Assembly: GCF_029846235.1 (NCBI RefSeq)
Contig: NZ_JARVWP010000017.1
Location: 101,635-165,634 of the forward strand
Direction: 5' to 3'
DNA length: 64,000 nt
DNA from: Bradyrhizobium sp. CER78
GTDB lineage: Bacteria > Pseudomonadota > Alphaproteobacteria > Rhizobiales > Xanthobacteraceae
Shown here: piece by piece, positions 8,366-16,976 of the stretch
Position numbering within the stretch: position 1 is the first letter of the stretch
How the letters are laid out: every line of letters begins with the position of its first letter
The notes under the pieces: model-generated
Database searches by the model: none
Seen by the model: the letters and a program-made list of their open reading frames with translations, nothing else
Told to the model about the DNA's origin: nothing
Translations under genes and position numbers: made by a program

Positions 8366-9526
8366 ATGACTGCAGCCCTTCGTTTCGATCCGATCCGCCT
8401 GCCCGAAAAATGCGAGCAGCTCCGCAAGGAAGTACGCGCTTTCCTCGCCGAGGAGATCGCCGCCGGCACCTTCGATCCCCATGCGCCGAACCGCGAGGAC
8501 AATGACGCGCCGGAATTCTCCCGCCGCGTCGGTGCCAAGGGTTGGCTCGGCATGACCTGGCCGAAGAAATACGGCGGCCAGGAACGCTCGTTCCTCGAGC
8601 GCTATGTCGTCACCGAGGAGATGCGGGTGGCGAACGCGCCGACCCGGCGCTTCTTCGTCGCCGACCGCCAGAGCGGACCGGTGCTGCTGAAATACGCGCC
8701 CGAGCACATCAAGATGGATATCCTGCCGCGGATCTGCCGCGGCGAGGTCTGCTTCGCGATCGGCATGAGCGAGCCGAATTCCGGCTCCGATCTGTTCGCG
8801 GCGAAGACCCGCGCCACCAAGACCGACGGCGGCTATCTGATCAACGGCACCAAGATCTGGACCTCGTCGGCGCATATCGCCGACTACATGATCGCGATCT
8901 TCCGCACATCGCCGCCGACCAAGGAAAACCGCCGCCACGGCCTGACCCAGTTCCTGGTCAAGATGAAGCAGCCGGGCATCCAGGTGAATCCAATCGGCCA
9001 GATCACCGGCCAGTTCGAGTTCAACGAAGTCGTGTTCACCGACTATTTCGTGCCCGAGGATCATGTGCTGGGCGAAGTCGACGGCGCCTGGAAGCAGGCG
9101 ACATCAGAGCTCGCCTATGAACGCTCCGGCCCCGAGCGCTTCCTCGAAACTTATTACGTGCTCACCGAGCTGGTGCGCGCGGTCGGCAAGAACCCGGACA
9201 CCCGCAGCGCCGAGGGCATCGGCCGTCTGGTGGCGCAGGTGCACACGATGCGCCGCATGTCGGTGTCGGTTGCCGGCATGTTGCAGGCAGGCAAGGAGCC
9301 GGTGGTGGAAGCTTCCATCGTCAAGGACATCGGCACGGTGTGGGAGCAGCAGCTGCCGCATCGCGTGCGCGACCTTGCGGCCTTCGTCGAGGAGACCGCG
9401 ACCAACCGCGAGACGCTGGAAAAGCAGCTCGATTTCGCCATCAAGACCGCACCCAAGCTGACGATCCAGGGCGGCACCACCGAGGTGCTGCGCGGCATCA
9501 TCGCCCGCGGGCTCGGTCTGCGCTGA
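8366..9526 (+). CDS. acyl-CoA dehydrogenase
   Basis: The 386-residue protein has all standard regions: GWLGMTWPKKYGGQE near the N terminus, CFAIGMSEPNSGSDL in the flavin-contacting middle domain, GYLINGTKIWTSSAH, and a C-terminal QGGTTEVLRGIIARGLGLR, where the conserved glutamate contacts FAD or adenine. It oxidises an acyl-CoA to the 2-enoyl-CoA and passes electrons to ETF. The substrate chain cannot be read. ATG 8366 follows a weak ribosome site, and the N terminus matches family length. It lies between its likely partner subunit and an enoyl-CoA hydratase that would act on its product. Confidence 0.9.
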   Translation: MTAALRFDPIRLPEKCEQLRKEVRAFLAEEIAAGTFDPHAPNREDNDAPEFSRRVGAKGWLGMTWPKKYGGQERSFLERYVVTEEMRVANAPTRRFFVADRQSGPVLLKYAPEHIKMDILPRICRGEVCFAIGMSEPNSGSDLFAAKTRATKTDGGYLINGTKIWTSSAHIADYMIAIFRTSPPTKENRRHGLTQFLVKMKQPGIQVNPIGQITGQFEFNEVVFTDYFVPEDHVLGEVDGAWKQATSELAYERSGPERFLETYYVLTELVRAVGKNPDTRSAEGIGRLVAQVHTMRRMSVSVAGMLQAGKEPVVEASIVKDIGTVWEQQLPHRVRDLAAFVEETATNRETLEKQLDFAIKTAPKLTIQGGTTEVLRGIIARGLGLR

Positions 9527-9563
9527 CGACCAATGGGACCGATGATCTCACCGCAAGCTCTTG

Positions 9564-9684
9564 CACCTCTCCCTCCGGGAGAGGTCGGCGCGCAGCGCCG
9601 GGTGAGGGATCACGGTCCCTCGAGAAAGCACAACCCCTCACCCGATTTGCTGGCGCAAATCGACCTCTCCCCTTGGGAGAGGTG
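9564..9684. repeat. palindromic intergenic repeat, CCTCTCCC type
   Basis: The block is bounded by CACCTCTCCC and GGGAGAGGTG and carries inner complementary pieces (GGGTGAGGG against CCCTCACCC). On paper it folds into a long branched hairpin. Repeats of this type are scattered between genes in Bradyrhizobium and Rhodopseudomonas. It lies inside the acyl-CoA operon, so it could affect mRNA processing. Confidence 0.75.
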
Positions 9685-9730
9685 ATACCTTTTGCGCCGG
9701 GAGATTGCAGCCTTACCGGAGACAAGACAC

Positions 9731-10531
9731 ATGACCAAGTACACGGATATCGGCGTCGAGACTCACGGCCATGTCGGCCTGATCGAAATCCGCAAGCCGC
9801 CGCTGAACTTCTTCGACGTCGCGCTTATCAACCAGATCGCCGACGCGCTTGAGGAGTTCGACAACAACATCGAGATCCGCGCCTCGGTGCTCGCAGCCCA
9901 AGGCAAGGCGTTCTGCGCCGGCGCCAATTTCGGCGACCCGGCCCGCCAGGAGCAGGAGGAGCGCGCCAAGAGCGATCCGGCTTCCAACCTGCCGATCAAC
10001 CATCTCTACGTTCAGGCCGTGCGCATCTTCCGCAACAAGAAGCCGATCGTCGCGGCGATCCATGGCGCCGCGATCGGCGGCGGCCTCGGCCTTGCCGTCT
10101 CGGCCGACTTCCGCGTCGCCTGCCCGGAAGCGCGCTTCGCCGCGAACTTTACCAAGCTCGGCTTCCATCCGGGTTTCGGCCTGACCACGACGCTGCCGGA
10201 GCTGATCGGCAAGAACAATGCCGAGCTGATGTTCTACACCAGCCGCCGCGTCACCGGCGAAGAGGCCTATCGCTGGGGCCTTGCCAACGTGCTGGTGCCG
10301 CAGGATCAGGTGCGTGCCGAGGCGATGAAGCTCGCCCAGGAGATCGCCGAATGCTCGCCGCTCGGCCTGGTCTCGACCCGCGCCACCATGCGCGCCGGCC
10401 TCGCCGATCGCGTGCTCGCCGCGACCAACCACGAATTGGAAGAGCAGACCAAGCTGCGCGCGACCGAAGACTTCAAGGAAGGCGTCAAGGCCACCGCCGA
10501 GCGCCGCGTCGCGAACTTCAAGGGGCGGTGA
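9731..10531 (+). CDS. enoyl-CoA hydratase/isomerase family protein
   Basis: A 266-residue crotonase-fold protein. It shows GKAFCAGANFGD (oxyanion hole), KPIVAAIHGAAIGGGLGLAVSADFRVACPEARFAANFTKLGFHPGFG broken here only for description, and TSRRVTGEEAYRWGLANVLVP. The first catalytic glutamate position of true hydratases is occupied differently, so hydratase or another crotonase reaction is open. It should act on the enoyl-CoA made by the dehydrogenases just upstream. The ATG is preceded by GGAGACAAGACAC. Confidence 0.85.
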   Translation: MTKYTDIGVETHGHVGLIEIRKPPLNFFDVALINQIADALEEFDNNIEIRASVLAAQGKAFCAGANFGDPARQEQEERAKSDPASNLPINHLYVQAVRIFRNKKPIVAAIHGAAIGGGLGLAVSADFRVACPEARFAANFTKLGFHPGFGLTTTLPELIGKNNAELMFYTSRRVTGEEAYRWGLANVLVPQDQVRAEAMKLAQEIAECSPLGLVSTRATMRAGLADRVLAATNHELEEQTKLRATEDFKEGVKATAERRVANFKGR

Positions 10532-10554
10532 GGGTTCACACGCCTCTCTCAACA

Positions 10555-10686
10555 CGTCGTCCCGGGCAAGCGAAGCGCGACCCGGGACCCATACGCCGCG
10601 GCCTGCGGAACGGGCACAAGCGGCGTTAACTTCTTCTCCAACCACGTTCGGTGGTTATTGGGTCCCTGCTTTCGCAGGGACGACGG
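10555..10686. repeat. palindromic intergenic repeat, GGGTCCC/CGTCGTCCC type
   Basis: The left arm CGTCGTCCCGGGCAAGCG pairs with a right end in CAGGGACGACGG, with internal GGGACCCAT against ATTGGGTCCC. The same layout recurs near 18.5, 40.9, 42.4 and 62.8 kb. It lies between two convergent genes and may double as a terminator. Confidence 0.8.
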
Positions 10687-10696
10687 AGATAGCTCG

Positions 10697-12808
10697 CTAG
10701 CCCCTCGGCACCACCAGCGCGTCGACGATCGTCACACCCTGCCCCTCCGGGTGCACCAGCACCGGATTGACCTCGATCTCGGCGATCTCGTCTGCATGCT
10801 GCGCCGCCAGCACTGAAATCTGCGAAATCAACCGCGCCAGCGCCGCAACGTCAGCCTTCGGCGCGCCGCGGAAGCCGTGCAGCAGCGGCGCGGCCTTCAG
10901 CGTCTCGAGCATTGTGGTCGCCTCCTCCGCGCTCACCGGCGCCGGGCGGTAAACCACGTCCTTGAACAGCTCGGTCGTGATGCCGCCGAGCCCCACCATC
11001 ACCATCGGCCCGAACGTCGCATCCAGCATGGTGCCGACGATGATCTCGACGCCTTTTCGGGCCATCGGACCGACCAGCACGCCCTGGATCGCAGCGTCCG
11101 GCCGCGCCTTCTGCACGGTCTCCAGCATGTCGCGATAGGCCGTGAACGCCGCGCCCTTGGCGGCGATGTTGACGCGGACGCCGCCGACCTCGCTCTTGTG
11201 CGCAATCGCGGGCGACTGGATCTTCATGACCAGCGGAAATCCGGCGCGCTCGATCGCGGCGTCGAGCCCGTCGCGATCGCTCACCAATATCTCGTCGGGC
11301 AGTGCGATGCCGGCGGCGCGCAGCAGCACCTTGCTGTCATGTTCGGAGAGCGTCTTCGCCTTCAGATGCGCGGAGAGATCCTGCGCCGACGGCGCCGCCT
11401 CCATCTCCGAAGCGGGCTTGAAGGCGGCATAATCGGCCAGCCGCCGCATCGCGACGCCGACATGGGTGAGCCCCGAGAGCACCACGACGCCCGACTTCGC
11501 CAGCTCCTGCCGCGCGAATTGCGACGGCAGCGTGTAGGAGTAGAACACCACCGGCTTGTTCTGCGCTGAGATCACCGGCTTCAGCTCGGCCTCCTTGAAC
11601 GGCATCCGCGTCTCGCTCGACAGCGACAGCACGACCAGCGTCGCATCGACCTCGCCGGACGCATCGAACAGCTCGATGCTCTTCTGCAGGCCGCCGGAGG
11701 AGACGCCCTGCGCGGTGACGTCGACCGGATTGCCCGCCGCGCCATAGGACGGCATCCATTGCTTGATCTGGCTCTGGATCGCAGCCGAAAGCTCCGGCAC
11801 CCGCAGGCCCTGGATCGACACCGTGTCGGCACCCCAGATGCCGGCGCCGCCCGACACCGTCAGCACCGCGACGCGGTCGCCCTTCGGCAATGGATTGGTG
11901 GTCAACACGGCGGCAATCGTCACGGCCTCGTCAAGATCGTTGGAGACGATGAAGCCGTACTTCGCGAACACCGCGTCATAGGCCGCCGACCAGCCGGCCA
12001 TGCTCGCGGTGTGCGAGGCCGCCGCGCGCTCGCCGGCGCCGGAGCGGCCGACCTTGGTGACGATGACGGGCTTCCTGAGCTCTGCCGCGCGCTTTGCCGC
12101 CGCCAGGAACTTGTCGACGTCGCGGATGCCCTCGATGAACAGCAGGATGACGTCGGTCGAAGAATCCTGCACCATGTAGTCGAGGAATTCGCCGGCGCCG
12201 AGATCGCTCTCATTGCCGGCGCTGACGACATAGCTGAGCGCAACGCCGAGCGCCTTGGCGCGATGATAGATCGCAAAGCCGATGCCGCCGCTCTGCGCGA
12301 CGATGCCGATCCGTCGCCTGCTCGCGACCAGATCGGGCACATCCGGCTTGACGTCGACGGTCGGGCTGAAGGTCGCGGCGACCTTCTGCACCTGGCTGTA
12401 GAATCCTTCGGCGTTCGGACCGCTGATTCGCATCCCAGTCCGCTTCGCCAGCGCCACGATCGCGTCTTGCATCGCTGCGCTGTCGCCGCCCTCCTCGGCA
12501 AAACCCGAGGAGATGATGACCGCGTTCTTGACGCCGGCGGCCGCGCACTGTTCCAGCGCCGGCAGCACCGCACGCGCGGGAATCACGATGACGGCGAGAT
12601 CGATCGGCGCGCCGATCTCGGCGATCGACTTGAAGCATTTCAAGCCGTCGATCTCGCCATAGTTCGGATTGATCGGATAGAGCGCGCCGGGATAGCCGTT
12701 CTTGCGCAGCATCGCGAGCAGCCGTCCCGGGATCTTCTCGTGATCGCGCGAGGCGCCGATCAGCGCGATGCTCTTTGGGGCGAAGAAGGAATCGAGCGGA
12801 TGCGGCAT
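10697..12808 (-). CDS. acetate--CoA ligase (ADP-forming)-type acyl-CoA synthetase
   Basis: The 703-residue protein fuses the two subunits of ADP-forming acyl-CoA synthetases. The N-terminal part is a CoA-binding Rossmann domain (SIALIGASRDHEKIPGRL), then succinyl-CoA-synthetase-like segments (GIVAQSGGIGFAIYHRAKA, SHTASMAGWSAAYDAVF), and the C-terminal part is an ATP-grasp domain (FPLVMKIQSPAIAHKSEVGGV, GPMVMVGLGGITTELFKDV). It joins an acid to CoA with ATP and gives ADP plus phosphate. It is convergent with the dehydrogenase operon, and probably feeds acyl-CoA into the same pathway. I prefer ATG 12808 over the start 20 codons upstream because the family begins there. Confidence 0.88.
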   Translation of the reverse strand: MPHPLDSFFAPKSIALIGASRDHEKIPGRLLAMLRKNGYPGALYPINPNYGEIDGLKCFKSIAEIGAPIDLAVIVIPARAVLPALEQCAAAGVKNAVIISSGFAEEGGDSAAMQDAIVALAKRTGMRISGPNAEGFYSQVQKVAATFSPTVDVKPDVPDLVASRRRIGIVAQSGGIGFAIYHRAKALGVALSYVVSAGNESDLGAGEFLDYMVQDSSTDVILLFIEGIRDVDKFLAAAKRAAELRKPVIVTKVGRSGAGERAAASHTASMAGWSAAYDAVFAKYGFIVSNDLDEAVTIAAVLTTNPLPKGDRVAVLTVSGGAGIWGADTVSIQGLRVPELSAAIQSQIKQWMPSYGAAGNPVDVTAQGVSSGGLQKSIELFDASGEVDATLVVLSLSSETRMPFKEAELKPVISAQNKPVVFYSYTLPSQFARQELAKSGVVVLSGLTHVGVAMRRLADYAAFKPASEMEAAPSAQDLSAHLKAKTLSEHDSKVLLRAAGIALPDEILVSDRDGLDAAIERAGFPLVMKIQSPAIAHKSEVGGVRVNIAAKGAAFTAYRDMLETVQKARPDAAIQGVLVGPMARKGVEIIVGTMLDATFGPMVMVGLGGITTELFKDVVYRPAPVSAEEATTMLETLKAAPLLHGFRGAPKADVAALARLISQISVLAAQHADEIAEIEVNPVLVHPEGQGVTIVDALVVPRG

Positions 12809-12877
12809 GGGGACGTTCCGTTTGTTGTTATTGTGAGCCACGGTATTGGATCGCCGCAGCGAGCTCAATCGCTCATC

Positions 12878-12982
12878 CCGTCATCCTGAGGAGCGCGGAA
12901 CGCGCGTCTCGAAGGATGAACGGCCCGGTCCGTGGCCGTGCATCCTTCGAGGCTCGCTCCGCTCGCACCTCAGGATGACGGG
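12878..12982. repeat. palindromic intergenic repeat, CCGTCATCCTGAGGAGC type
   Basis: Arms CCGTCATCCTGAGG and CCTCAGGATGACGG close the element; inner pieces TCGAAGGATG and CATCCTTCGA also pair. Copies lie near 28.7 and 34.8 kb. It is adjacent to a second, different repeat at 12996. Confidence 0.85.
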
Positions 12983-12995
12983 GTCGCGCAGTCGC

Positions 12996-13083
12996 GTAGC
13001 CCGGATGGAGCGGAGCGCAATCCGGGGACAGTTTGTCCACGGAGAGCGCTGCCCCGGATTTCGCTACGCTCCATCCGGGCTAC
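12996..13083. repeat. palindromic intergenic repeat, GTAGCCCGGATG type
   Basis: The ends GTAGCCCGGATGGAGCG and CGCTCCATCCGGGCTAC are perfect complements, with inner CAATCCGGGG/CCCCGGATT. Other copies are at about 20.1, 28.9 and 62.7 kb. It ends five bases from the stop of the VOC gene and could act as its terminator. Confidence 0.85.
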
Positions 13084-13087
13084 AACA

Positions 13088-13855
13088 TCACGCCACTAGC
13101 TTGAACGTCACGCCGCAAAGCTGGAACTCATCGCCATCAACCGTGCAGCCCCTGGCTTTTGCGGCCTCCAGAACCTTGGCCTTGTCGGCGACCTTGAATG
13201 TCAAACCGCTCATGATCTCGCTGTCGCCCTTGACGAAGCGGAAGGTGCTGTTCGGCAGCTTCACCACGGCGCCGTCAGCGGGCACGCCGACGATCTTCCC
13301 CCAATGCGCCGCCAGCGCTTCCGGCTCCGGGCTCTGCATCTCGACCTCGGTCAGCGCCAAGGTCGTGTCCTTGCGGATCGACTTCTGCCAGTCCGGGCCG
13401 GCCGGCGGATATGGCCCGAAGATGTCGTCGCTGCCGTCGGTGTGGTTGAACTCGATGAAGGCGGCGCGGCAGTCGCGCGGATGCAGTTGCACGCCGTGAT
13501 ACGGCGCATGCGTGATCACGTTCGCGGTGCGCACGCCCATCGCATTGGCTTTCGCGCCGCGCGCGTCGGGATCCTCGCAGCAGAAGATCGCCATGTAGCC
13601 GCCGCGGCCGCCGGTCTTCTCGATGAAGCGCCCGGCCGCCGTGCCCGGCCCCGGCTGGAATGGCGCGACCACTTCCAGCAGGATCGTATCGACCGGCAGC
13701 AGCGCGTTCTCCAAGCCATATTTGGCGACGTTGCCGTCGCGATAGCAGACATCGAGGCCCATGATCGCCGAGATATCAGCGATCACGGGCTTGAGCTGCG
13801 GCGCCACCAGGCAGATCTGCCGCAGCCGCATGTAATCGGCCATGTGATTGGTCAC
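13088..13855 (-). CDS. VOC (glyoxalase/dioxygenase fold) protein
   Basis: A 255-residue protein made of repeated VOC-type beta-alpha units: RLRQICLVAPQLKPVIADI and GLDVCYRDGNVAKYGLENALLP, then GGYMAIFCCEDPDARGAKA with GVRTANVITHAPYHGVQLHPRD, and a C-terminal unit with VEMQSPEPEALAAHWGKIVG. The metal ligands of classic extradiol dioxygenases or glyoxalases are not obvious, so no reaction is claimed. The GTG start is three bases after the stop of the enoyl-CoA hydratase gene; ATG at 13843 is an alternative. The spacing indicates co-transcription. Confidence 0.78.
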   Translation of the reverse strand: MTNHMADYMRLRQICLVAPQLKPVIADISAIMGLDVCYRDGNVAKYGLENALLPVDTILLEVVAPFQPGPGTAAGRFIEKTGGRGGYMAIFCCEDPDARGAKANAMGVRTANVITHAPYHGVQLHPRDCRAAFIEFNHTDGSDDIFGPYPPAGPDWQKSIRKDTTLALTEVEMQSPEPEALAAHWGKIVGVPADGAVVKLPNSTFRFVKGDSEIMSGLTFKVADKAKVLEAAKARGCTVDGDEFQLCGVTFKLVA

Positions 13856-13858
13856 GGC

Positions 13859-14653
13859 TTACTGACCCTGGAAGGTGGGCTTGCGCTTCTCGACGAAGGC
13901 CTTGGCCGCTTCCTTGTGGTCGGTGGTCTCGCCGGCACGGGTGTGATGGATTGCCTCGCCGTCGAAGCAGGCCTCCAGCGTCATGGTCTCGGCATTGTTG
14001 ATGTTGCGCTTGATGTAGCCGAGCGCCACCGACGGGCCCTGCGCCAGCGAGCGCGCGAGCTCCAGCGTCTCGGCCTCGATGTCGGCATCGGGCACCACCT
14101 TGGAGACCATGCCGAGGTTGTAGGCCTCCTGCGCCGACAGCACCGGCGACATCATGTAGAGCTCGCGCGCCTTGGCGCTGCCGAGCATCTTGGTCAGGAA
14201 ATAAGTGCCGCCGTAGTCGCCGGAGAAGCCGACCTTGGCGAAGGCGGTCGTGATCTTGCAGGAGGCGCTGGCGACGCGGAGATCGCAGGACAGCGCGATC
14301 GAGAGCCCAGCGCCGGCCGCCGCGCCGTCGAGCTGTGCCACAACGGGTTTCGGCATCGTGTGCAGGATGCGCGAGACCTCCATGCCGCGGCGCAGATTGG
14401 CCATCTTGGCCTCGAACGGCAGCGGCGCGCGGCCTTCGGCCATCGACTTGACGTCACCGCCGACGCAGAAGGTGCCGCCGGCGCCACGAATGAGCACCGC
14501 GCGCACCTCGGTATCGTCCTGCGCCCGCCGCGCCGCCTCGACAAGGCCGCGCGTCATGTCGGGATTGAGCGCATTGCGCCGATCCGGGCGGTTCATGGTG
14601 ATGGTGAGCAGGCCCTTGTCGAGGGATTGGAGAACCATCTGATTGTCGCTCAT
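13859..14653 (-). CDS. enoyl-CoA hydratase/isomerase family protein
   Basis: The 264-residue crotonase shows AVLIRGAGGTFCVGGDVKSMA (oxyanion hole), KPVVAQLDGAAAGAGLSIALS, SCKITTAFAKVGFSGDYGGTY and SAQEAYNLGMVSKVVPDADI. This matches PaaB/PaaG-like isomerases and hydratases. The glycine at SGDYGG where hydratases carry glutamate suggests an isomerase-like or other variant. It is the second crotonase in this region and is probably co-transcribed with the VOC gene that follows it. Confidence 0.85.
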   Translation of the reverse strand: MSDNQMVLQSLDKGLLTITMNRPDRRNALNPDMTRGLVEAARRAQDDTEVRAVLIRGAGGTFCVGGDVKSMAEGRAPLPFEAKMANLRRGMEVSRILHTMPKPVVAQLDGAAAGAGLSIALSCDLRVASASCKITTAFAKVGFSGDYGGTYFLTKMLGSAKARELYMMSPVLSAQEAYNLGMVSKVVPDADIEAETLELARSLAQGPSVALGYIKRNINNAETMTLEACFDGEAIHHTRAGETTDHKEAAKAFVEKRKPTFQGQ

Positions 14654-14685
14654 GGCGTTTTGCCTTTCGTTGTTTGTTGGTTAGA

Positions 14686-14769
14686 GCGTCATTCCGGGGC
14701 GATGCGCAGCATCGAACCCGGAATCTCGAGATTCCGGATCTGGTCCTTCGGACCATCCCGGAATGACGC
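14686..14769. repeat. palindromic intergenic repeat, GCGTCATTCCGGGGC type
   Basis: The arms GCGTCATTCCGGG and CCCGGAATGACGC bracket a smaller GGAATCTCGAGATTCC hairpin. A second copy is at 35.2 kb. It sits between the binding-protein gene and the crotonase gene, both on the minus strand. Confidence 0.85.
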
Positions 14770-14775
14770 TTCGCG

Positions 14776-15981
14776 TCACTTCTTCACCAGCGGACAGCGC
14801 GACTCCGACAGTGGCTGGAACGCCTGGTCGCCCGGCACGGTCGCGAGCAGCTTGTAGTCGTCCCAGCGGCCCTTCGATTCCGAGGGCTTCTTGACCTCGA
14901 ACAGATACATGTCGTGCACCATGCGGCCGTCCTCGCGAATCCGGCCGTTCTTGGCGAACATGTCGTTGATCGGGGTCTCCTTCATCACCTTCATGACGGC
15001 GGCGGCATCCGTGGTGCCGGCGGCCTTCACCGCCTGCAGATAATGCATCACCGAAGAGTAGACGCCGGCCTGCGCCGAGGTCGGCACCCGCTTGGTGCGT
15101 TCCATGAAGCGCTTCGAGAACGCGCGGGTGTCGTCATTGAGGTCCCAGTAAAACGCTTCCGCGAGCAGCAGCCCCTGCGCGGTCTCGAGCCCGACGCTGT
15201 CGATGTCGGTCACGAAAGCCAGCAGCGGCGAGATCTTCTGGCCGCCTTTGGTGATGCCGAACTCGGCGCCCTGCTTGATCGCGTTGATGGTGTCGCCACC
15301 GGCATTGGCGAGCCCGATCACCTTGGCCTTCGAGGCCTGCGCCTGCAGCAGGAAGGAGGAGAAGTCCGAGGTGTTGATCGGATGCCGCACGCTGCCGAGC
15401 ACCTTGCCGCCGGACTTCACCACGACGTTGCTGGTGTCCTTCTCCAGGTCCTGGCCGAACGCATAATCCGCGGTCAGGAAGAACCAGGTGTCGAGGCCCG
15501 ATTTCACCGCGGCAAGGCCGGTCACATTGGCCTGCGCGAAGGTGTCGAACACATAGTGCACGGTGTAGAGGCCGCAGGCCTCATTGGAGAGGCGGATCGA
15601 GCCCGGGCCGTTGAACATGATGATCTTGCCGCGCGCCTTGGCAATCTCGGCCGCGGCGAGCGCCGTTGCAGATGCCGCGACGTCGAAAATCATCTCGACG
15701 CCCTGGTTGTCGATCATGTCGCGGGCGATGTTGGCGGAAAGGTCGGCCTTGTTGAGATGGTCGCCGACCACGATCTCGATCTTGCGACCGAGCACCGTGC
15801 CGCCAAAGTCTTCCACCGCCATCTTGGCCGCGGTCTCGCTGCCGGAGCCGGTGATGTCGGCATAAAGGCTCGACATATCAAGGATGCCGCCGAGCTTCAG
15901 CGGAGGCTTGTCCTGCGCCAGCGACGCATTCGCCGAGATCGCAAACACACAGGCCAACACGCCGGCCAAAACCCGTCTCAT
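14776..15981 (-). CDS. ABC transporter substrate-binding protein, branched-chain amino acid type
   Basis: A 401-residue periplasmic protein with a signal peptide cut after NASLAQ and the LivJ-like two-lobe fold (LKLGGILDMSSLYADITG, AAKMAVEDFGG, VEMIFDVAASATALAAAEIA given in part, TADYAFGQDLEKDT). These proteins bind amino acids or, often in rhizobia, aromatic and other carboxylic acids. No permease or ATPase genes are adjacent. The neighbouring acyl-CoA genes suggest the ligand could be an acid degraded by them; that is inference. The ATG has a strong AAGGGAGG ribosome site. Confidence 0.88.
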   Translation of the reverse strand: MRRVLAGVLACVFAISANASLAQDKPPLKLGGILDMSSLYADITGSGSETAAKMAVEDFGGTVLGRKIEIVVGDHLNKADLSANIARDMIDNQGVEMIFDVAASATALAAAEIAKARGKIIMFNGPGSIRLSNEACGLYTVHYVFDTFAQANVTGLAAVKSGLDTWFFLTADYAFGQDLEKDTSNVVVKSGGKVLGSVRHPINTSDFSSFLLQAQASKAKVIGLANAGGDTINAIKQGAEFGITKGGQKISPLLAFVTDIDSVGLETAQGLLLAEAFYWDLNDDTRAFSKRFMERTKRVPTSAQAGVYSSVMHYLQAVKAAGTTDAAAVMKVMKETPINDMFAKNGRIREDGRMVHDMYLFEVKKPSESKGRWDDYKLLATVPGDQAFQPLSESRCPLVKK

Positions 15982-16133
15982 TCAAATCCTCCCTTGAGAT
16001 GCGGACCTCATTCCGTCGTGGCCGGTCCGTTTCGCGCGCGGGATCATGCCGCATGCCATGCACAGCGGCAAGCCGCGGAGCTGACACGTGTTTTCCGCTG
16101 AACGGAATGGTCAAGATGTGCGAAGATCGGTCC

Positions 16134-16919
16134 ATGCAGATCTTATCGATGCAGATTCTACCGACGCTGGCTCGCAGCACCCTCCTCGCGTGCACGACGT
16201 TGATTGCTTGCGGCGCAAGCCATGCAGCGGGGTGCAATTTCGAGATTCAGGGCGAAGGTCGCGTCGCCGCCGTTGTCGATGCGCGCAGCCTGCGGCTCGA
16301 CGACGGCCGTGAGATCAAGCTCGCCGGCATCGAGGTGGCGGATAAGGCGAAGGCCACCGCAACGCTGTCGGCACTGCTGGTCGGTCGCGAGGTGACGTTG
16401 CGCGGACAGGACGACACGCCGGATCGCTACGGCCGGCAGCCGGCCTACACATTCCTCAAAGGCAGCGAGACGCCCGTGCAGAGCGAGCTGCTGCGCCAGG
16501 GCCTCGCGCTGGTGTCGTCCGAGATCGCCGACAAGGACTGCGCCGCGGCGCTGATAGCGGCGGAAAGCGAGGCGCGGACCGCCCGATCGGGAACCTGGGC
16601 GGAGGCTAAGGTCATAAAAAACGCAGAAAGTCCGGACGATATTTTGGCCGGGATCGGGCGTTTTACAGTGGTCGAGGGCAGGGTTTTGTCCGTGCGCCAG
16701 GCGGGCGCGACGACCTACCTGAATTTCGGCCGGAACTGGACTAGGGACTTTGCTCTGACTATTTCAAGGCGCATAGTCCCTGCGTTCGAGGCGGCCGGGC
16801 TTGCGCCCAAGTCTCTGGAAAATCGCAGGATTCGTGTGCGAGGCTGGGTGGAAGCACGACGTGGGCCGCGAATCGAACTGCTCCGGGTGGGGCAGATTGA
16901 ACTGCTCGGCGGGAACTAG
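16134..16919 (+). CDS. exported thermonuclease (SNase)-like protein
   Basis: The 261-residue protein has a signal peptide ending near GASHA and a staphylococcal-nuclease-like OB-fold domain: GRVAAVVDARSLRLDDGREIKLAGIEV, VGREVTLRG, DRYGRQPAYTFL, QSELLRQGLALV. The classic catalytic Arg-Glu-Arg set is only partly recognisable, so nuclease activity is uncertain. A second OB-like segment follows (FTVVEGRVLSVRQAGATTYLNFG). I chose ATG 16134, where the signal peptide begins; the open frame extends upstream to 15999 without signal-like sequence. Confidence 0.78.
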   Translation: MQILSMQILPTLARSTLLACTTLIACGASHAAGCNFEIQGEGRVAAVVDARSLRLDDGREIKLAGIEVADKAKATATLSALLVGREVTLRGQDDTPDRYGRQPAYTFLKGSETPVQSELLRQGLALVSSEIADKDCAAALIAAESEARTARSGTWAEAKVIKNAESPDDILAGIGRFTVVEGRVLSVRQAGATTYLNFGRNWTRDFALTISRRIVPAFEAAGLAPKSLENRRIRVRGWVEARRGPRIELLRVGQIELLGGN

Positions 16920-16976
16920 GGGGGCCTTCGGCCACACCCCGGCCGATTCACGGGACAAAATTTGTGAGTTTTTGAC

